A stretch of 64,000 bases of DNA from Diorhabda sublineata (GCF_026230105.1 NC_079486.1:8804001-8868000); one strand, 5' to 3'. Positions 10,677-24,654 are shown, counted from the first letter of the stretch. Translations and numbers: made by a program. The notes: generated from the sequence alone by a model not told the origin.

Positions 10677-12066
10677 TCATATTTCATCCTCCTCTACTTC
10701 TTGCTCCTCGTCTTCTTCTTCTTCGTAGTCTTCCGCCGAAGATTCCGTCTCATCACCCAAGTTCGCGCGTTTCTTTTGTTTACCGCCGCCATCCTCACTC
10801 GCGTATCTCTGTCGCTTCGTGTTTCTCGAAGATTTCGCATATCTATATATGAAGCTGTACTTTTTCAGTCTGTCGAGCAGCTTCATTTCGACGGCTTCTT
10901 TAGCCTGTTTGACGGCTACGTCCATCCTGAGTTGGAGTTTATTGAATTTATCGTTCAGCACAAGGTTATCGTCGATATTTTTCAAGAACGGTTTCAAATT
11001 TTCGGCCTTCACCCAAGATCTAGTCACCGCGTCGGAATCGAAAAATGTCACGTGGTAGTGCGTCTGAAAATAATCGTTATCCGTCAATACACAGTGTAAC
11101 TAACTCCATAGATCCAATACCTTGTGTCGTTTCAAGAATTTTATCGAAATATATTACGAAAAAAAGGCGATTAATCACCCTGTATATGGCCATCAAAATT
11201 TACAAATTAAAAAAAAATAAAATACGAGTTTACAAATTTCCCACTCTCCACTTTCAGTTGATAAAAAGAATCGCACTCTATTTAAGGTAACTTGAAATTT
11301 ATTTCGATTTTAAGTAAACAAATCACCCTGTATACCCTGTATACATGTACGTGACATGAACTAAAAAAATGGTACTTACAACACTAACCTAATGAAAGTG
11401 ACCAAGAGAAATATTAGACTTACCGGTTCTAAGGAATCTTTCAAGCAAAAATAATTCTCGGTTTCCGGATCATCTTCCACCATAGCCGGCCACCATGGAT
11501 AACCTTCGATTTTCGCCCAGACGATGCTACCCGCGTTATATTTATTAAATATCATCAGCTCCTTTTCTTTATCGTCGATCGATTGTTCCTTGATTTCGCA
11601 TCTATTATACCTCCCATCTGGATTCATCCAACAATACCATTTGTCAGGTAGATCCAGGGGATCTTTCACGTCGGGCAGGTATCTATACTTATCGCAAGAG
11701 TCGCAATACACGTAGAGACCGACGTTTCTGAATTCTTGAAGTAATCTCATTTTCTCGTAGAAGCTCTCGTTCAAAAAATCCATATGTTCCTCCTCTTTCG
11801 CATCTTTTCTGTTTAGAACTTCCTTGGAATTGGCGTTCGCTACAGTTCATTGGTGGTGATGCATCGAACTTATCTGCAGGAGTCACGATAATCTTCGTAT
11901 CGTTAGCATCTTTTTCCTCCTTTGGAGCTTGGAGCGATACCGTTGAGTTTTGGTTTTGATAAGTTTGTTTTTTCTTCTCCTTAACCATTTTCAACCAGTT
12001 ATTGAATTTTGTCACTACCAAATTTTTGTAATACAAATTGGTTTCTTTACTCAAAGTCGACGGCAT
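10677..12066 (-). pseudogene. ZCWPW1-like CW zinc finger and PWWP protein, left copy, frameshifted
   Basis: Two exons: 11424-12066 and 10677-11063, with a 360-bp intron. The donor is CCG followed by GTAAGT, phase 0, and joins in frame to THYHVTFF, which completes the PWWP fold. Exon 1 encodes an N-terminal helix-like lysine-rich part, a CW zinc finger and the start of PWWP (YPWWPAMV); exon 2 gives the rest of PWWP and an acidic tail. Compared with the right copy, exon 1 has one extra A (CGAACGCC against CGACGCC, near 11839), which shifts the frame just after NCS. Translation from the normal ATG would therefore lose both domains; the domain-coding frame is otherwise open from about 11783. ZCWPW1 family proteins read methylated histone H3 and in mammals act in meiosis. 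Here a functional role is doubtful unless translation starts internally. Confidence 0.85.
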
Positions 12067-13010
12067 TTTAAAACTTCTACAATTTTAATATACAAATAAC
12101 ACTTATTAACCGTCTTACTTTCATTCACTTAAAAAAATATTTTTGACAATTGTTGACTTTTGAAATTTAAGCACTTTGAAATGTTTATCTCGTTAACCAA
12201 TCGAAATCATCAATTGATGATATCTTTATGTATATTTAAGAAAAAAACGATTTTTCGCGTTGTACATCACGAAATAAAACCGCTATAATTACGATGATTT
12301 AACTATCTGAAACAAATAAAATGAAAATATGTAGACATATATGTAATACCAACTGTCCATATAGGAGTCTTACCTATATGAGTAATAATAGTATAACCAT
12401 TGTATAAAGGATATTCTTTATACAATGTTATTACAGTATATGTTAGACAACGTATTATAACAAAAATAATATTTTACAACGTTGCATAAAATATTTTTTG
12501 TGTTGAAAGTTAAAATGGCAACATGCTAGTACGCTGTGAAGTTGGCTCCTAGTGATATTAGACAGTTTAGGTTATTGCATATCTGTCTTTATATTAAGTT
12601 ATAACAATAAAAAGGATATTTTTATTCTAATAATACTAAAAACAACAAGTTATAGGTCCGAGACTTTTCACTGTATAAATAAATAATTCGGATTACGAAA
12701 CTAAAAACGAAAATTCATTAGAACAAAAAACTTTTCTGGAAACTGTAACATAAATGGAATAACTTTAAAAGCATATAGAATTATGGACTTGGTTATAAAC
12801 CGCATAGGTACCGAGTAGTATTCATGATTATGAATATATAAAAACATACATTTGTACATACATACATAACACATATTATGAGCTGTACTGGTAAATGATG
12901 AAATATTTGAAAAATTGTCTAAGCTGTATGAAGGAGATACAGAACAATTAAAAGGTAAGGTCACTAAAAAATTTTTCAGCTATATCTATAAGAGAAATGA
13001 CATTCAATAT
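12067..13010. other. Upstream region of the left ZCWPW1-like gene
   Basis: Presumed promoter and 5' flank, copied inverted at 38012-38935. No clear TATA box or initiator can be fixed. The homology with the right arm stops near 13010, just after GACATTCAATATAT, where an A-module flank begins. Open frames here (for example 12701-12964) are preserved in the other arm simply because the sequence is nearly identical. Confidence 0.5.
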
Positions 13011-13635
13011 ATCAGTAATTTACAAAAAGTTTTTGTCATAATAGTACAGCAAGTCAGCAATGTAAAAAATGAGATCAGGAGTTATTATGACAGCTATATA
13101 TGATAAGGGATCAATCTGATGAGTTTTAAACACGAAAAAAAAAGGATTATGATAGAGTGGAGTGATAAACTCCATTTTAATAATGAAAATGATGAATTTT
13201 GATCTTCTGCTTTAGAAGATAATCTATAAAAAATACATCGGGTGAAAAAGAAGACATGTACCAACAAAATTAAAAGGAGTAACAAAAAGAGGCATATTCA
13301 AAATTATACTTATCTACAATTATTCTATATATCTCGTAACAGTAAAGGATGACAGAGAGTTGAAAAGCTAAGAACAAATGTGCGAAAACATTTAGAAATG
13401 TGGTCCCCACAAAATTCTTTATACATATAATTAATATAAAATAGATACCTTCCACAGGACAGCTGTAAGCCTACATTTTGATGTTTAGGACTTGTTTTGA
13501 AAAGAATACTGTTCCCTTTTCTTTCTCTCAACGTTTTTGCTTCCATTAGAATGACTTGATAACAATATACTTTCAACTGGTTGTTGAGAAGCTAAAAAAA
13601 CAAAACAAAAGTGTGTGGGTATGTATCAGTAGAAA
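13011..13635 (-). repeat. Module A outer flank (left)
   Basis: Reverse complement of about 50166-50800, and with a deletion of 23930-24350 and 59960-60410. It contains a short exon-like stretch beside a pyrimidine-AG site (about 13480-13590, minus strand; it includes the frame MKVYCYQVILMEAK). Two alternative frames are open over it, and neither matches a family I know. Confidence 0.6.
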
Positions 13636-16600
13636 TGGCATTACCTCACCCAATTCAAACAAACATGTTTCTTCAATATTCAACAACTCTAAAATACCTT
13701 AGACATGGAGTGCAGTAAACCATTAAGTTGCATTACAATGTATTCCCTAAGCTAAATTTACACTAACCAAGTCATATGCATACAGGACTTTTCAGGAAAA
13801 TTCTTCATTACTCATTCAGTTTCATTGGCAGATATAGTGTTGAATTTGTACAAAGTGATGAAATGGGAAGTGACTTGAAAGTTCTTATTCAAAAACTGGT
13901 AAAGACAATAATTTGATGGAAACATGACATTGCTAAGGTTATTTTTTTTCAGACTATTTTGAGATTTTCAAAGGAAGTCACCTAAAATACTTAACAAAAT
14001 ATATGATTTAATATCAAATATTGATGAGCAACTACTAATTATTTTGATTAAGAGTAAATTTATTAGAAAAATATTAATATTTAGACAAATATCAACTCAC
14101 TGGCAACATTTTTCAACAATTCATTGTAAACTACAAGTTACTTATTCTTCACAATTGGGGTGGAGTCTCTTTAAATCAAACCAATAAAAAATTACTCAAT
14201 ATTTTATTTTCTTACCTCAGAAATATGAATAAAACAAGTAAGATGTGTCAGAACAATACGAGGATCTTTTCTATCATTTATTTATTGTGCAGAAATACCA
14301 CAGTTCATTTGAATGATCTTTATCTTGCAATTCCATAAGGTAGGTACTCCAAAACTACTAAAGATCCCCATGTGAATCCATCCAAACGCTCCTATTATAT
14401 CAATCATTATATACAGGTAAATATTTAAAAAAAATGTGTTGTTGGGGACTGTTTTATCAAATTTCCAAAAATATTTCCTAAATGATAGAATCACTGCAAA
14501 AATCTTCAAAGCCGGGTAGATGCTGTTCTCTTGTTGCTACTTCAATAATATAATTCTTTTTTTGTAACTTGACATTCACAGACGTTACACTACAAATTTC
14601 CAGGCCCAGTTCAGATCAAGCTACCGTAGCGAAATTAGTAAATATGTTAGAGTACATACAATTCTTTTTTATTAGAGGCCATTTTGGTAAATGAGAAATC
14701 ACGCTGCTTTACCTAAAAATAAATTATTTATAAACTACTTCAATATTGGTGTAGTGCCTATACTTGTTATTAAAAAAGATATTCAAACACTTGCCAACAC
14801 CTTAAAAGCATATTCATCAACATAAAACATTGTGGTGTGTACGTGAGTATTTTTATCAAATTACTTAGTTAAAGGTGTAGAAAATGTGGAAAATAATTGT
14901 ACATGCCTACTATAAGAATCAAAATTTTAAAAATTTATACATTTTCAGTCAAAATTTACTTCATTACATAAACTACATTCACTTAATCTTCACGTATAAA
15001 ACTTAAACAAAACTTAAGTTTTCCAACTAGATACCAATTCCGTTTCTAACATTATAATGAATTCCGAAGTTCCTTTGTTTGAAACTTTGGTTTACTTTGA
15101 CCTTGGACGTATAAAAAACATTAGCCCAGCTGGCATGTTTGAATATAACTGAAGCCAACTTACAGTAAACCTCAATGTTGTCAAATTTTACAAATTATTT
15201 GTTTATTATCTGGATGCATGTTACGTTTCAAATATATTTATTTATACATCGTAATATTATTAAAAACCAATAAGAATGTGGCTCCAGTTCTCACTAAATT
15301 TGGTTAATGGACAATATTTCCCACAATTGATCTAAACAAAGATCAAGAAAATAATTTTGGCGAGAATGTTTATGAAAAAATATAAGCTAGGCAACATTGC
15401 TACGTAACTGTATTCATTTATGTTTTTGTTTTATCTAGCATAGAATGTTTGAAAGAAATAATATCAAATACTAGTTTTATTTGAATACAAATTTACTATA
15501 GACATGTACCAACAAATCTTCGAGACAAACATATAGGTTTTTAATGAGGATATGCTTATTTATTATAATTATTAGTCAATTTAAGTCAAAAACAAGATGA
15601 AAGTAATGTGAAAACAAAGGCTAATAGATTAGCCTGGCCAGCAACTTCAGTACTTTCATCAAGTTGAAGTGAAAAGTTTGTTTTATTTAAACTGTAATAG
15701 TGAATTTGACCGATTTTTTTTTGCTTCCTTCTCAGTGAATGAAACTTCAGATTCTAACCTACAGAGTGTTCTGTTCCTTTTTTAGCTATCAACATGAATA
15801 GGCGATAAGATGCAAATGTAGCTTGTCTATTTTTCTCACCAGAAATTGATGTTTTCGTTATTGAGTTTGACTTTAAGAATTCTTTTTCTTTGTACTGAAA
15901 GAAATACATATGTTTTTTTTTGTGAAAAGTCTTTACAGTTTTGAAGGTTTCATACTCTCATCAGCAAATACTTCGAAACATAAAACACACTGAGGTAGCA
16001 GGTTGTCATCTGTGTCAGTAACCACAAAAACCATATTTCAAATAATCAGCAATGTACTTATGGTTCGGTTTTGCCTTCTTAGGGACTTCTTTTAAAAATT
16101 CTAAACTAGCCTAATAAAAATAAGTTTTGCATTGAGATGTTTATTATTATAAATTATTAATAAATGAATTTTGTCTTATCACTTGTTTTTAAATAAGTAT
16201 TTTTAAGGCAATTACCATTTAACCAATCTAATCACTTTGTACAAATTAAACATTATATGTGCAAATCGAACTAAACGAGTAATGGAGAACTGTTCTGAAA
16301 AGTTTTGATTGTATGTGACTTGGTTGAGATATAGATTATAAGGGAGACTAGCTAAAACGTTCAAATAAGATGTGAGAATGCTTATCGTTTGAAACGTAAA
16401 TGAAAATGATTTCTTTCTGAACTTGATTGATACAATCATACCTAATTTAGAATTGTATAAGTATGGAGAATTGGAAAATGGAGCCGAAGATACCTCCAAT
16501 AATGATCTTTAACTCGAATGGATACAATTATGGAATAAACGTTTGATTGAATGGAAAAGTGTTGATTATTTCATAAAGTACGCGAGGACAATTTGTGTGC

Positions 16601-17290
16601 TGCATTTACTACTACCTACTGCTACCACCACACTTACTATTATACTGTCTGACGCCGGTTTCGATGTACTCCTCTAGTTTCTATGTGATTTGTACAAAAC
16701 AAACAAAATATTACTACGTATAATTTGATATCAAATGGTTATTTGATTGAATTAGTAACTCACTAAAGGTATTGAAGAAAATATGTAATTTGATCCATTT
16801 GGTCGAAAGATACAAAAAACTACAGGAAGAAGTGATTTATAAGATATCTACTGATTTTGGTATTTGTAATAACTGCAAATTATCAAAGGATTATTTCTTA
16901 AAGGAAAGATTATCATTACTCTGACTGAATTAGAACAACTTTAAAATTCAGTGGTAAGTTCAATAATTACTCATCTTGTACTGGATACTGTGAACAATTT
17001 GAAATTATTATTATAATTACTTTCTAGTTTATGCTCTTTGAAAAATAGCAAATGAATGCTCTCAAATTTTTTCGATAATAATATAATGGGAATCGTATAG
17101 AACTGCTTTTGTTTCTTATAATTAAAAATCACATTGTTAACAGAAGTTAATTTGAAATTAGAATTTTCTCTATATAGAAAAATTGTTTCTGATTTTGTAT
17201 AATAGTGCTCGTTTCTATAATTGATCTTCACACAAATGTTTTTGTAATCCATTTACTTAACACACTTTATCTGTCTTGATTGAACTTCTC
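13636..17290 (-). repeat. Repeat module A, copy A2
   Basis: Second copy of module A in the same orientation as A1. It differs by small substitutions and by an insertion of about 190 bp at 15109-15295, which contains GCCCAGCTGGCATGTTTGAA. That insertion is shared with A3, A4 and A5 and missing from A1. Thus A1 lost it, or is the odd one out. Confidence 0.8.
15615..16118 (-). pseudogene. hAT transposase fragment, in A2
   Basis: Same ZBED5/SCAND3-like remnant as in A1, read on the minus strand, ending in QLDESTEVAGQA. It is broken by the same frameshifts, so the decay came before the duplication. Confidence 0.68.
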
Positions 17291-17374
17291 AGTGAATATG
17301 TAACTAAATCAAAATAATTATTGAAAATTGTGAAGTTATTTTGGTTTTCTAGAAAATCCCAGTGTGACAGATTT

Positions 17375-17572
17375 TGTTGTAATATTAGTTTCTTCTATAG
17401 TATAAATAAAAGAAATTTATACAGGTTCTTCTATACTTTTATTATATTAGAAGTAAAACTACACAAAATGACTTGAATCTGAAAGTAACCATTTTTTTTT
17501 ATCTTTTCTTGACATAATAATCATCCTTGCCAACTTAATTGCTGGGTTACGTTCAGTAATTTTTTACAACAC
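17375..17572 (-). repeat. 3' LTR of the third Copia-A copy
   Basis: 198 bp with the TG...CA ends of the family. It carries ATATTAGTTTC where most copies read ATATTCGTTTC, a variant shared with the 3' LTR at 45264-45452. Confidence 0.88.
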
Positions 17573-17589
17573 TACCCCTTAAACCAGCA

Positions 17590-20500
17590 ATTAATTTTGA
17601 CCAATATTTTTAGTACAAAAAATATGCTTGGGATTATGCAGCCCTTTTGTTAAAAGATCTGCTACCATTTTTTCAGTAGGCATGTATTTAATTTCAACCA
17701 AATTTTTTTTCAATTACTTCCCTTACAAAATGGTACTTAGTGTCTATATGTTTAGTTCTGTTATGGTAAACAGGGTTTTTTAACAATTTTTGTGCACTTT
17801 CGCTGCCATTGAAAAGAATTACGGGCTTAGTCTCACAAAACTCATTTAAAAAACCACTAACAAATATTGCTTCAATTTTAAACCGACTTCAATAGGAGTC
17901 AAAACAGTTTTAGCATCACCTAACTTGAAACGCTCTAATAATTCTAAAATATAGTTCCTTTGAAACATACTTTATTTTCATTATTTTTTAGAATACACCC
18001 CTCAGGTTGCACCATGTAAATTTCTTCATCCAAGTTTCCGTTTAAAAATGCAGTTTCTACGTCTAAGTGGTCAATATCTAAACTTAATTCTACAGATAAA
18101 GCAAACAATATTCTTATTGTAGAGTATCTAACTACAGGTGAAAAAGTTTCAAAATAATCTATACCAAAGGTTTGTGTGAAACCCTTTGCAACTAGCCGTG
18201 CTTTATATCGTATTTCATTATTTGAATTCCTTTTTAAACAAAACACCCACTTATTTTGCACAACATTTTTGTTTGATGGACGGTCTACTAAAATCCATGC
18301 CTCATTTTTCATTAATGATTCGTACTCTCTTTCCATTGCTTTTTCCCAATTTCTTCTGTCACTTCTTGACATCGCTTCATCTACAGTCTCTGGATCTTGC
18401 ATTTCATTATAAGTTTCCTTATTCATCACATTGTATGAAATGTAACCTTCATAATTTCTTTTCTTTGACACCCTTCCTGATCTGGTTACAATTTCTTGAT
18501 CATTAATTTCCTCAAAGTTTTCACCTCCAGTTTCTTCTGGAATTTCATTTTCTTCTTCATTGATATTATTATTTGATCCTCCACCTTCTTCATTTATGTC
18601 ACTATCATCCACTCCAGGTTTAGTTTTTGTTTGTAGGTCAACAGTAATTGCTGAATCAGGATCTGAGTTGCTAGTTTCAGCCTTACAATTATTTATATTT
18701 TTAAAAGGTTGATTCAGAAATTCATTAAATTTTACATTACAACTTATAATAATTTTATCTGTATCTGTATCTAGAATTCTATAAGCTTTACTATTTTCAG
18801 TGTATCCCACTATAATACCTATTTTTGCTCTTTTCTCTAGTTTAGATCTTTTTTCTTTTGGAATGTAAACAAAAGCCTGAGAACCAAATGTAATGAAATA
18901 TGATAAATCAGGTTTCTTTCCAATCCATAACTCATAAGGTGTCTTTTCTTTACTTTTAGTATGTAGTCTATTAGAAATGTAGTTAGCAGTTGTTACTGCT
19001 TCCCCCCAATATTTATGGGGTCAGTTAGTATCTAATAACATACACTTGCCGATTCCATCAATGTTCTATTTTTCCTCTCCAACACACCATTTTGCTCTGG
19101 ACAATATGGTGCAGTCGACTGAAAGCTTATACCAAAACTTTTGAGTAGCTTCTGCACAGCTACCCCTGTATATTCCCCTCCATTATCACTTCTAAATGTT
19201 TTTGGATAGACCCCAAAAATATTTTTGACTTCTAGAATGAATTCCTTTAGTTTAATATATACTTCATCTTTAGATTCTAATAAATAAAGTGTGGTATATC
19301 TTGAAAAATCATCAGTTAAAGTCAAATAATATTTCTTTTTACCAACAGTAGGGGTTCTCATAGGTCCACATATATCACTATGGATTATATCAAGAACTTT
19401 AAACGTCTTACTTTCTGATTTTTTAGGAAAAGATTTCCTCATTAATTTACCTTCAATACAAGTGACACATTGTTTTTTCTGACCACAATCATTTATTTTT
19501 ATGCCAATAGCTAAATCTTTACTTACTATCATTTTTATATCATCCGGGCTTCTGTGACCTAAACGTCTATGCCATGTATGTATATAATTATTCATTTCCT
19601 CACACGTTTTTACAATATTTACTTTTTCTGAAAACTTGTTTAATTTATATAAACCATTACAGTATTTTCCTGTGGCTATAACAGAATTATAATTTCTATA
19701 TAATTACAATCATCAATCTTTATGTTATAACCAGCTTTTGTAATTTTAGACACCGAAAACAGATTATTGCTTAGCTCAGGTACAAATAAAACATCTTTAA
19801 ATTTTAAACTTATGCATTTACCTGAAATTTCTGTTTTTACTAAAATATCACCTTTACCTTTGACTTGCATTTCCTGTCCATTTGCAACTATAATTTTATT
19901 TAACTTTGAATAGTCCAATTTAATAAATAATTCTGGATTATTTGACCTGTGACTTGTAGCCCCTGAATCAATATACCATTCTAGATTATTTTTACTGTTA
20001 CCGGAAACATTGAAACAAAAAACTGAGTCAGACAACTCATCACCTTCAACAGTTACTTTGGCATGTTGCTTTCCCTTATTTCTGTCTTTCTTCATGAAAA
20101 AACAATCTTTTTTGTAGTGACCTTTTCTATGACAATAATAACATTCTATTTTTTCTTTCATCTTCTTCGAAAACTTTTTATTTGTGTTTAATGCCGTCTC
20201 CGTTGAACTGGTATCTTCTTTTCTTTTATACTCATCCATTAGTTTTCCCTTTACATATTCAAGAGTCAATTCATCATCTGGCCCAGCATCTAATGCTGTT
20301 ACTAATGTGAAATAACTTTCTGGCAATCCACCTAACAATAATGCAGCTACATGGAAATACTTAATAGTCTCACCAACTCCTCGTAGTCTTTCAACTAATT
20401 CTAGTATTTCTTTAATGTATTCATGCATTGGTTTATTTTCAAGTCTAGACTGATACAGCTTCCTCAATAAATACAACTTGTTACTTAAATTATTTCTTTC

Positions 20501-20616
20501 ATGTACCTTTTGCAGTTCATTCCACATTTCTTTCGCATTCTTGCATTTATAAATGTGTGCTATCTGATTGTCTTCGATACTTAATGAAATTGTAGCTTGT
20601 GCTTTTTCATCTTTAC
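17590..20616 (-). pseudogene. Copia-A gag-pol remnant, third copy
   Basis: Contains most of Gag with the CCHC knuckle, protease DSGATSH, integrase and the N-terminal half of reverse transcriptase. A deletion of roughly 600 bp joins the region after QPEGC..KVC to the YILEL end (near 17960), removing the YVDD active site. It shares the SARCM frame lesion with the left full copy but lacks the 57-bp deletion of that copy. There is a further small deletion at about 19684-19700. It is not functional. Confidence 0.88.
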
Positions 20617-23600
20617 ATTCTTATTGGTTTTTAATAATATTACGATGTATAAATAAATATTTTTGAAACGTAACATGCATCCAGATAATAAACAAATAAA
20701 TTGTAAAATTTGACAACATTGAGGTTTACTGTAAGTTGGCTTCAGTTATATTGCAACATGCCAGCTGGGTTAATCTTTTTTATTCGTCCGTCCAAGGTCA
20801 AAGTAAACCAAAGTTTCAAACAAAGGAACTTCGGAATTCATTATAATGTTAGAAACGGAATTGGTATCTAGTTGGAAAACTTAAGTTTTGTTTAAGTTTT
20901 ATACGTGAAGATTAAGTGAATGTAGTTTATGTAATGAAGAAATTTTGACTGAAAATGTATAAATTTTTAAAATTTTGATTCTTATAGTAGGCATGTACAA
21001 TTATTTTCCACATTTTCTACACCTTTAACTAAGTAATTTGATAAAAATACTCACGTACACACCACAATGTTTTATGTTGATGAATATGCTTTTAAGGTGT
21101 TGGCAAGTGTTTGAATATCTTTTTTAATAACAAGTATAGGCACTACACCAATATTGAAGTAGTTTATAAATAATTTATTTTTAGGTAAAGGAGCGTGATT
21201 TCTCATTTACCAAGATGGCCTCTAATAAAAAAGAATTGTATGTACTCGTAACATATTTAGTAATTTCGCTATGGTAGCTTGATCTGAACTGGGCCTGGAA
21301 ATTTGTAGTGTAACGTCTGTGAATGTCAAGTTACAAAAAAAGAATTAGATTATTGAAGTAGCAACAAGAGAACCGCATCATTTATTAATAATTTATAATA
21401 ATAAACATCTCAATGCAAAACTTATTTTTATTAGGCTAGTTTAGAATTTTTAAAAGAAGTCCCTAAGAAGGCAAAACCGAACCATAAGTACATTGCTGAT
21501 TATTTGAAATATGGTTTTTGTGGTTACTGGCACAGATGACAACCTGCTACTTCAGTGTGTTTTATGTTTCGAAGTATTTGCTGATGAGAGTATGAAACCT
21601 TCAAAACTGTAAAGACTTTTCACAAAAAAAAACATATGTATTTCTTTCAGTACAAAGAAAAAGAATTCTTAAAGTCAAACTCAATAACGAAAACATCAAT
21701 TTCTGGTGAGAAAAATAGACAAGCTACATTTGCATCTTATCGCCTATTCATGTTGATAGCTAAAAAAGGAACAGAACACTCTGTAGGTTAGAATCTGAAG
21801 TTTCATTCATTGAGAAGGAAGCAAAAAAAATCGGTCAAATTCACTATTACAGTTTAAATAAAACAAACTTTTCACTTCAACTTGATGAAAGTACTGAAGT
21901 TGCTGGCCAGGCTAAACTATTAGCCTTTGTTTTTTGTTTTCACATTACTTTCATCTTGTTTTTGACTTAAATTGACTAATAATTATAATAAATAAGCATA
22001 TCCTCATTAAAAACCTATATGTTTGTCTCGAAGATTTGTTGGTACATGTCTATAGTAAATTTGTATTCAAATAAAACTAGTATTTGATATTATTTCTTTC
22101 AAACATTCTATGCTAGATAAAACAAAAACATAAATGAATACAGTTACATAGCAATGTTGCCTAGCTTATATTTTTTCATAAACATTCTCGCCAAAATTAT
22201 TTTCTTGATCTTTGTTTAGATCAATTGTGGGAAATATTGTCCATTAACCAAATTTAGTGAGAACTAGAGCCACATTCTTATTGGTTTTTAATAATATTTC
22301 GATGTATAAATAAATATTTTTGAAACGTAACATGCATCCAGATAATAAACAAATAATTTGTAAAATTTGACAACATTGAGGTTTACTGTAAGTTGGCTTC
22401 AGTTATATTCAAACATGCCAGCTGGATTAATATTTTTTATACGTCCAAGGTCAAAGTAAACCAAAGTTTCAAACAAAGGAACTTCGGAATTCATTATAAT
22501 GTTAGAAACGGAATTGGTATCTAGTTGGAAAACTTACTTATGTTTAAGTTTTATACATGATAAAGTGAATGTAGTTTATGTAATGAAGTAAATTTTGACT
22601 GAAAATGTATAAATTTTTAAAATTTTGATTCTTATAGTAGGTATGTACAATTATTTTTCACATTTTCTACACCTTTAACTAAGTAATTTGATAAAAATAC
22701 TCACGTATACAACACAATGTTTCATGTTGATGAATATGCTTTTAAGGTGTTGGCAAGTGTTTGAATATCTTTTTTAATAACAAGTATAAGCACTACACCA
22801 ATACTGGAAGTAGTTTACAAATAATTTATTTTTAGGTAAAGCAGCGTGATTTCTCATTTACCAAAATGGCCTCTAATAAAAAAGAATTGTATGTACTCTA
22901 ACATATTTACTAATTTCGCTATGGTAGCTTGATCTGAACTGGGCCTGGAAATTTGTAGTGTAACGTCTGTGAATGTCAAGTTACAAAAAAAGAATTAGAT
23001 TATTGAAGTAGCAACAAGAGAACAGCATCTACCCGGCTTTGAAGATTTTTGCAGTGATTCTATCATTTAGGAAATATTTTTGGAAATTTGATAAAACAGT
23101 CCCCAACAACACATTTGTTTTTAAATATTTACCTGTATATAATGATTGATATAATAGGAGCGTTTGGATGGATTCACATGGGGATCTTTAGTAGTTTTGG
23201 AGTACCTACCTTATGGAATTGCAAGATAAAGATCATTCAAATGAACTGTGGTATTTCTGGACAATAAATAAATGATAGAAAAGATCCTCGTATTGTTCTA
23301 ACACATCTTACTTGTTTTATTCATCTTTCTGAGGTAAGAAAATAAAATATTGAGTAATTTTTTATTGGTTTGATTTAAAGAGACTCCACCCCAATTGTGA
23401 AGAATGAGTTACTTGTAGTTTACAATGAATTGATGAAAAATGTTGCCAGTGTGTTGATATTTGTCTAAATATCAATATTTTTCTAATAAATTTACTCATA
23501 ATCAAAATAATTAGTAGTTGCTCATCAATATTTGATATTAAATTATATATTTTGTTAAGTATTTTAGGTGACTTCCTTTGAAAATCTCAAACTAGTCTGA

Positions 23601-24350
23601 AAAAAATAAATTTAGCAATGTCATGTTTCCATCATTATTTCAAATTATTGTCTTACCAGTTTTTGAATAAGAACTTTCAAGTCACTTACCATTTCATCAC
23701 TTTGTACAAATTCAACACTATATCTGCCAATGAAACTGAATAGTAATGAAGAATTTTCCTGAAAAGTCCTGTATGCATATGACTTGGTTGAGTGTAAATT
23801 TAGCTTAGCGAATACATTGTAATGCAACTTAATGGTTTATTGCACTCCATGTCAAAGGTATTTTAGAGTTGTTGATTATTGAAGAAACATGTTCGTTTGA
23901 ATTGGGTGAGGTAATGCCATTTCTACTGATACATACCCACACACTTTTGTTTTATTTTTTTAGCTTCTCAACAACCAGTTGAAAGTATATTGTTATCAAG
24001 TAATTCTAATGGAAGCAAAAACGTTGAGAGAACGAAAAGGGAACAGTATTCTTTTCAAAACAAGTCCTAAACATCAAAATGTAGGCTTACAACTGTCCTA
24101 TGGAAGGTATCTATTTTTTATGTATGTATTTTTTATAGATTATCTTCTAAAGCAGAAGATCAAAATTCATCATTTTCATTATTAAAATGGAGTTTATCAC
24201 TCCACTCTATCATAATCCTTTTTTTTTTCATGTTTAAAACTCATCGGATTGATTCCTTATCATATATAGCTGTCATAACAAATCCTGATCTCATTTTTTA
24301 CATTGCTGACTTGCTGTACTATTATGACAAAAACTTTTTGTAAATTACTG
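20617..24350 (+). repeat. Repeat module A, copy A3, with internal tandem duplication
   Basis: Module A in the orientation opposite to A1 and A2. A block of about 750 bp starting ATTCTTATTGGTTTTTAATA occurs twice (20617-21365 and 22272-23030), separated by the hAT remnant. A5 has the same arrangement (56658-57415 and 58314-59040); A4 has one copy (from 48535). Confidence 0.78.
21435..21934 (+). pseudogene. hAT transposase fragment, in A3
   Basis: Plus-strand ZBED5/SCAND3-like remnant: DYLKYGF, CVLCFEVFADESMKPSKL, ESEVSFIEKEAKKIG, then FSLQLDESTEVAGQA. A frameshift separates the first two blocks and stops interrupt the middle. The adjoining GCCTTTGTTTTTTGTTTTC begins an antisense copia-linker trace. 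Confidence 0.7.
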
Positions 24351-24654
24351 ACATCCAACCCAATTTTACTTAGAAAATTTTTAAATTGTTAAACAAGATA
24401 TTTTCTAAAATGACTCATTTCTTCAATAATTCACTTTATTTTCTTCAATGTTTCTGATTTTCATGTCTCTTCTTATTTTAACTTATGCAAGAAGTTATAA
24501 CTTCATAACTTTCACAGTATGTATTATATCTTAAATATTCATATTATTACAACAATTCATGCGTTTAAAAAAAAGTAAAGGTGGTATGCAGCTTTTGTTT
24601 TTTTATAAACATCGCTAATGATATATAATTTTTTTCGATATCTTTTTGCTAACC

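Larger units (their letters stand above)
17375..20616 (-). mobile_element. Copia-A, third copy, 5'-truncated
   Basis: Minus-strand Copia-A with only the 3' LTR (17375-17572). Its 3' flank (GTGTGACAGATTT before the LTR) is the same as that of the full copies, so it derives from the same insertion. The 5' part is cut at 20616 within gag, where CTTTAC joins ATTCTTATTGG of an inverted A module. The fourth copy has the same junction at 56657. Confidence 0.9.

Noticed and set aside
10581..11099. Open frame of 172 codons on the plus strand opposite ZCWPW1-like exon 2 (and its mirror at 39936-40472)
   Set aside because: It is antisense to a recognised domain exon and has a hydrophobic, low-complexity composition produced by the acidic tail on the other strand.
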